Assembly (NCBI RefSeq): GCF_014873945.1
Contig: NZ_JADBEC010000001.1
Span: forward strand, 2,268,501 to 2,332,500
Reading direction: 5' to 3'
DNA length: 64,000 nt
DNA from: Rhizobium viscosum
GTDB lineage: Bacteria > Pseudomonadota > Alphaproteobacteria > Rhizobiales > Rhizobiaceae
Below the pieces are notes generated by a model. The model did not search any database, was not told where the DNA came from, and worked only from the letters and a program-made list of their open reading frames with translations. This document shows positions 62,830-64,000 of the stretch, piece after piece (the first letter of the stretch is position 1; each line of letters begins with the position of its first letter). The translations under genes and the position numbers were made by a program.

Positions 62830-64000
62830 TTATTTGCTCGCGACCTGATCCGTGGCGGGCTGGTTATTCAGCAGTGTGTCGATGCGCTTGCGTTCGTCCT
62901 CGAACTTGGCGAGCGCATCGCCCTGGAGCGACTTGCCGCCCGGCAGGCGGATGCGCAGCGGGTCGACCTTGGTGCCGTTGACGATCAGTTCGTAATGCAG
63001 GTGCGGGCCGGTGGATTCACCCGTCGTGCCCACCCAGCCGATGACCTGGCCCTGTCGCACCTTAGCGCCTGGCACGATGCCCTTGGCGATGGCGCTCTGG
63101 TGGTTATAGGAGGATTCATAGCCATTGGCGTGGCGGACGATCGTCTGGTTGCCGTAGCCGCCGGAATCCCAGCCTGCCTTTTCGACCGTGCCGTTGCCGG
63201 CCGCAATGATTGCCGTACCGCGCGGGGCCGCCCAGTCGACACCAGTATGCATGCGCGCGAAGCCGAGGATCGGGTGGCGGCGCATGCCGAAGCCGGACTT
63301 GAAGATGCCGTTCGGGACAGGATTGCGCAGCAGGAACTGGCGGATACTCTTACCGTCCTGATCGAAGTAATCGATCGTGCCGTCTTCCGGGTCCTGGAAG
63401 CGATAGAAGCGCGTCAATGTATCGCCGAAGCGGGCATTGACGTAGAGAAGATCGGAATCCTCGGTCGCCTGGCCGTTGCTGTCGGTGACGGAGAAGAAGG
63501 CTTCGAGGTAATCCGTCGGCTTCAATTGCGCCTGGAAGTCGACATTGGCCGCGAGCAGCTTGATGATCAGCGCCGTCATGTCTTTGGTCATGCCATAGGA
63601 AAGAGCTGCGCGGTAAATACCGTCATAGACGCGCGGCAGATTCTGGCCGGCGGGCGGAGCGAAGGAATTGTCCTCAAAGGCAGTGGCGACCGCATCCAGC
63701 ATCGGCGGTTCGCTGCCGGCCACGAAACGGCCCTTGTCGTCGAGGGCGACGGTAATCAGATGCCGTGTACCGCGATAGATGCTGGCGCGAATGATCTTCG
63801 CCTGCTCGCCCTTCTGAATGATGCCGATGCGCAGGACATCGCCCTTCGAAAGCGTATCGGTGCCGAGCAGGGGAGCGATATAACCGGACATGCCGTCTGC
63901 CTGCGGCTGCGGATAGCCGGAATCGGCAAGCGCCTTGGCGATTGTCGTGTCCTGGCGCACCGGCAGAATGTCGTCGGCGAATTCTTCAGTCTGCGGTGTG
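62830..64000 (-). CDS. M23 family metallopeptidase, 5' end beyond the window
   Basis: The frame is open to the right edge, so the N-terminus is missing; about 390 residues are visible. A Gln/Asp-rich LysM- or opacity-like region precedes the LytM/M23 domain: GFGMRRHPILGFARMHTGVDWAAPRGT (first zinc ligands His and Asp) and GPHLHYELIVNG (HxH). It probably trims peptidoglycan cross-links in the periplasm. The codon called as a start at 63960 is a GTG inside the frame. Confidence 0.9.
   Translation of the reverse strand, partial: TPQTEEFADDILPVRQDTTIAKALADSGYPQPQADGMSGYIAPLLGTDTLSKGDVLRIGIIQKGEQAKIIRASIYRGTRHLITVALDDKGRFVAGSEPPMLDAVATAFEDNSFAPPAGQNLPRVYDGIYRAALSYGMTKDMTALIIKLLAANVDFQAQLKPTDYLEAFFSVTDSNGQATEDSDLLYVNARFGDTLTRFYRFQDPEDGTIDYFDQDGKSIRQFLLRNPVPNGIFKSGFGMRRHPILGFARMHTGVDWAAPRGTAIIAAGNGTVEKAGWDSGGYGNQTIVRHANGYESSYNHQSAIAKGIVPGAKVRQGQVIGWVGTTGESTGPHLHYELIVNGTKVDPLRIRLPGGKSLQGDALAKFEDERKRIDTLLNNQPATDQVASK

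Overview
The window looks like chromosomal DNA of a Rhizobium-type alphaproteobacterium (Rhizobiaceae). It is GC-rich with compact, conserved gene order. It carries families typical of this group: the CpdR response regulator, a TIGR02302 low-complexity membrane protein, a DUF4167 protein, a BA14K-like protein, PtsP (EI-Ntr), an electron-transfer flavoprotein operon, and several copies of rhizobial intergenic hairpin repeats. Taxonomy is inferred from gene content and order; no search was run.

Layout. 1-10.6 kb: the edge of a membrane protein, a ChaC-like gamma-glutamylcyclotransferase, a PlsC acyltransferase, a YdcF protein, ftsE-ftsX, a DUF3426-like membrane protein, hpt, cpdR, the TIGR02302 protein, and lysA with its lptM-like lipoprotein. 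10.6-25.4 kb: argH divergent from a TlpA thioredoxin, then etfB-etfA-hbdA, a rhomboid protease, a PduO-type cobalamin adenosyltransferase, a HIG1-like protein, an SDR, a YihY protein, gluQ, a DNA glycosylase, an HNH nuclease, dsbB, a YqaA protein and a CPA2 antiporter that ends in a cyclic-nucleotide-binding domain. 30.4-52 kb: tRNA-Leu(CAA), an MFS/TetR pair, a methyltransferase, an aldo/keto reductase, an acyl-CoA synthetase, a polysaccharide flippase with an acetyltransferase, secA, a parvulin, argJ, a GNAT, mutT, an orphan Flp pilin, comF, grxC, a nitrilase, a DUF1178 protein, ubiG and lysC. 52-64 kb: ptsP, prfA-prmC, DUF4167, DUF1254, clpB and an M23 endopeptidase that runs off the right edge.

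The accessory part is about 25.43-30.39 kb, between the antiporter region and the 3' end of tRNA-Leu. It is visibly AT-richer and gene-poor. It holds two unrecognised membrane proteins, a gene split by an in-frame stop, a truncated inverted copy of the neighbouring small exported protein, and 1.7 kb without a sizeable gene.

Inside that gap (29.73-29.96 kb) is the most interesting object. A 30-codon ORF encodes a hydrophobic peptide with a basic tail. A perfect 12-bp hairpin that can terminate transcription in both directions follows it. Beyond the hairpin lies a second copy of the 22-nt sequence that spans the peptide's start codon. On the opposite strand a well-spaced promoter would fire a roughly 75-nt RNA through that second copy into the shared terminator. 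This is the layout of the Fst/RNAI-RNAII type I toxin-antitoxin locus of Gram-positive plasmids, and I know of no described counterpart in rhizobia. It is a prediction from sequence only.
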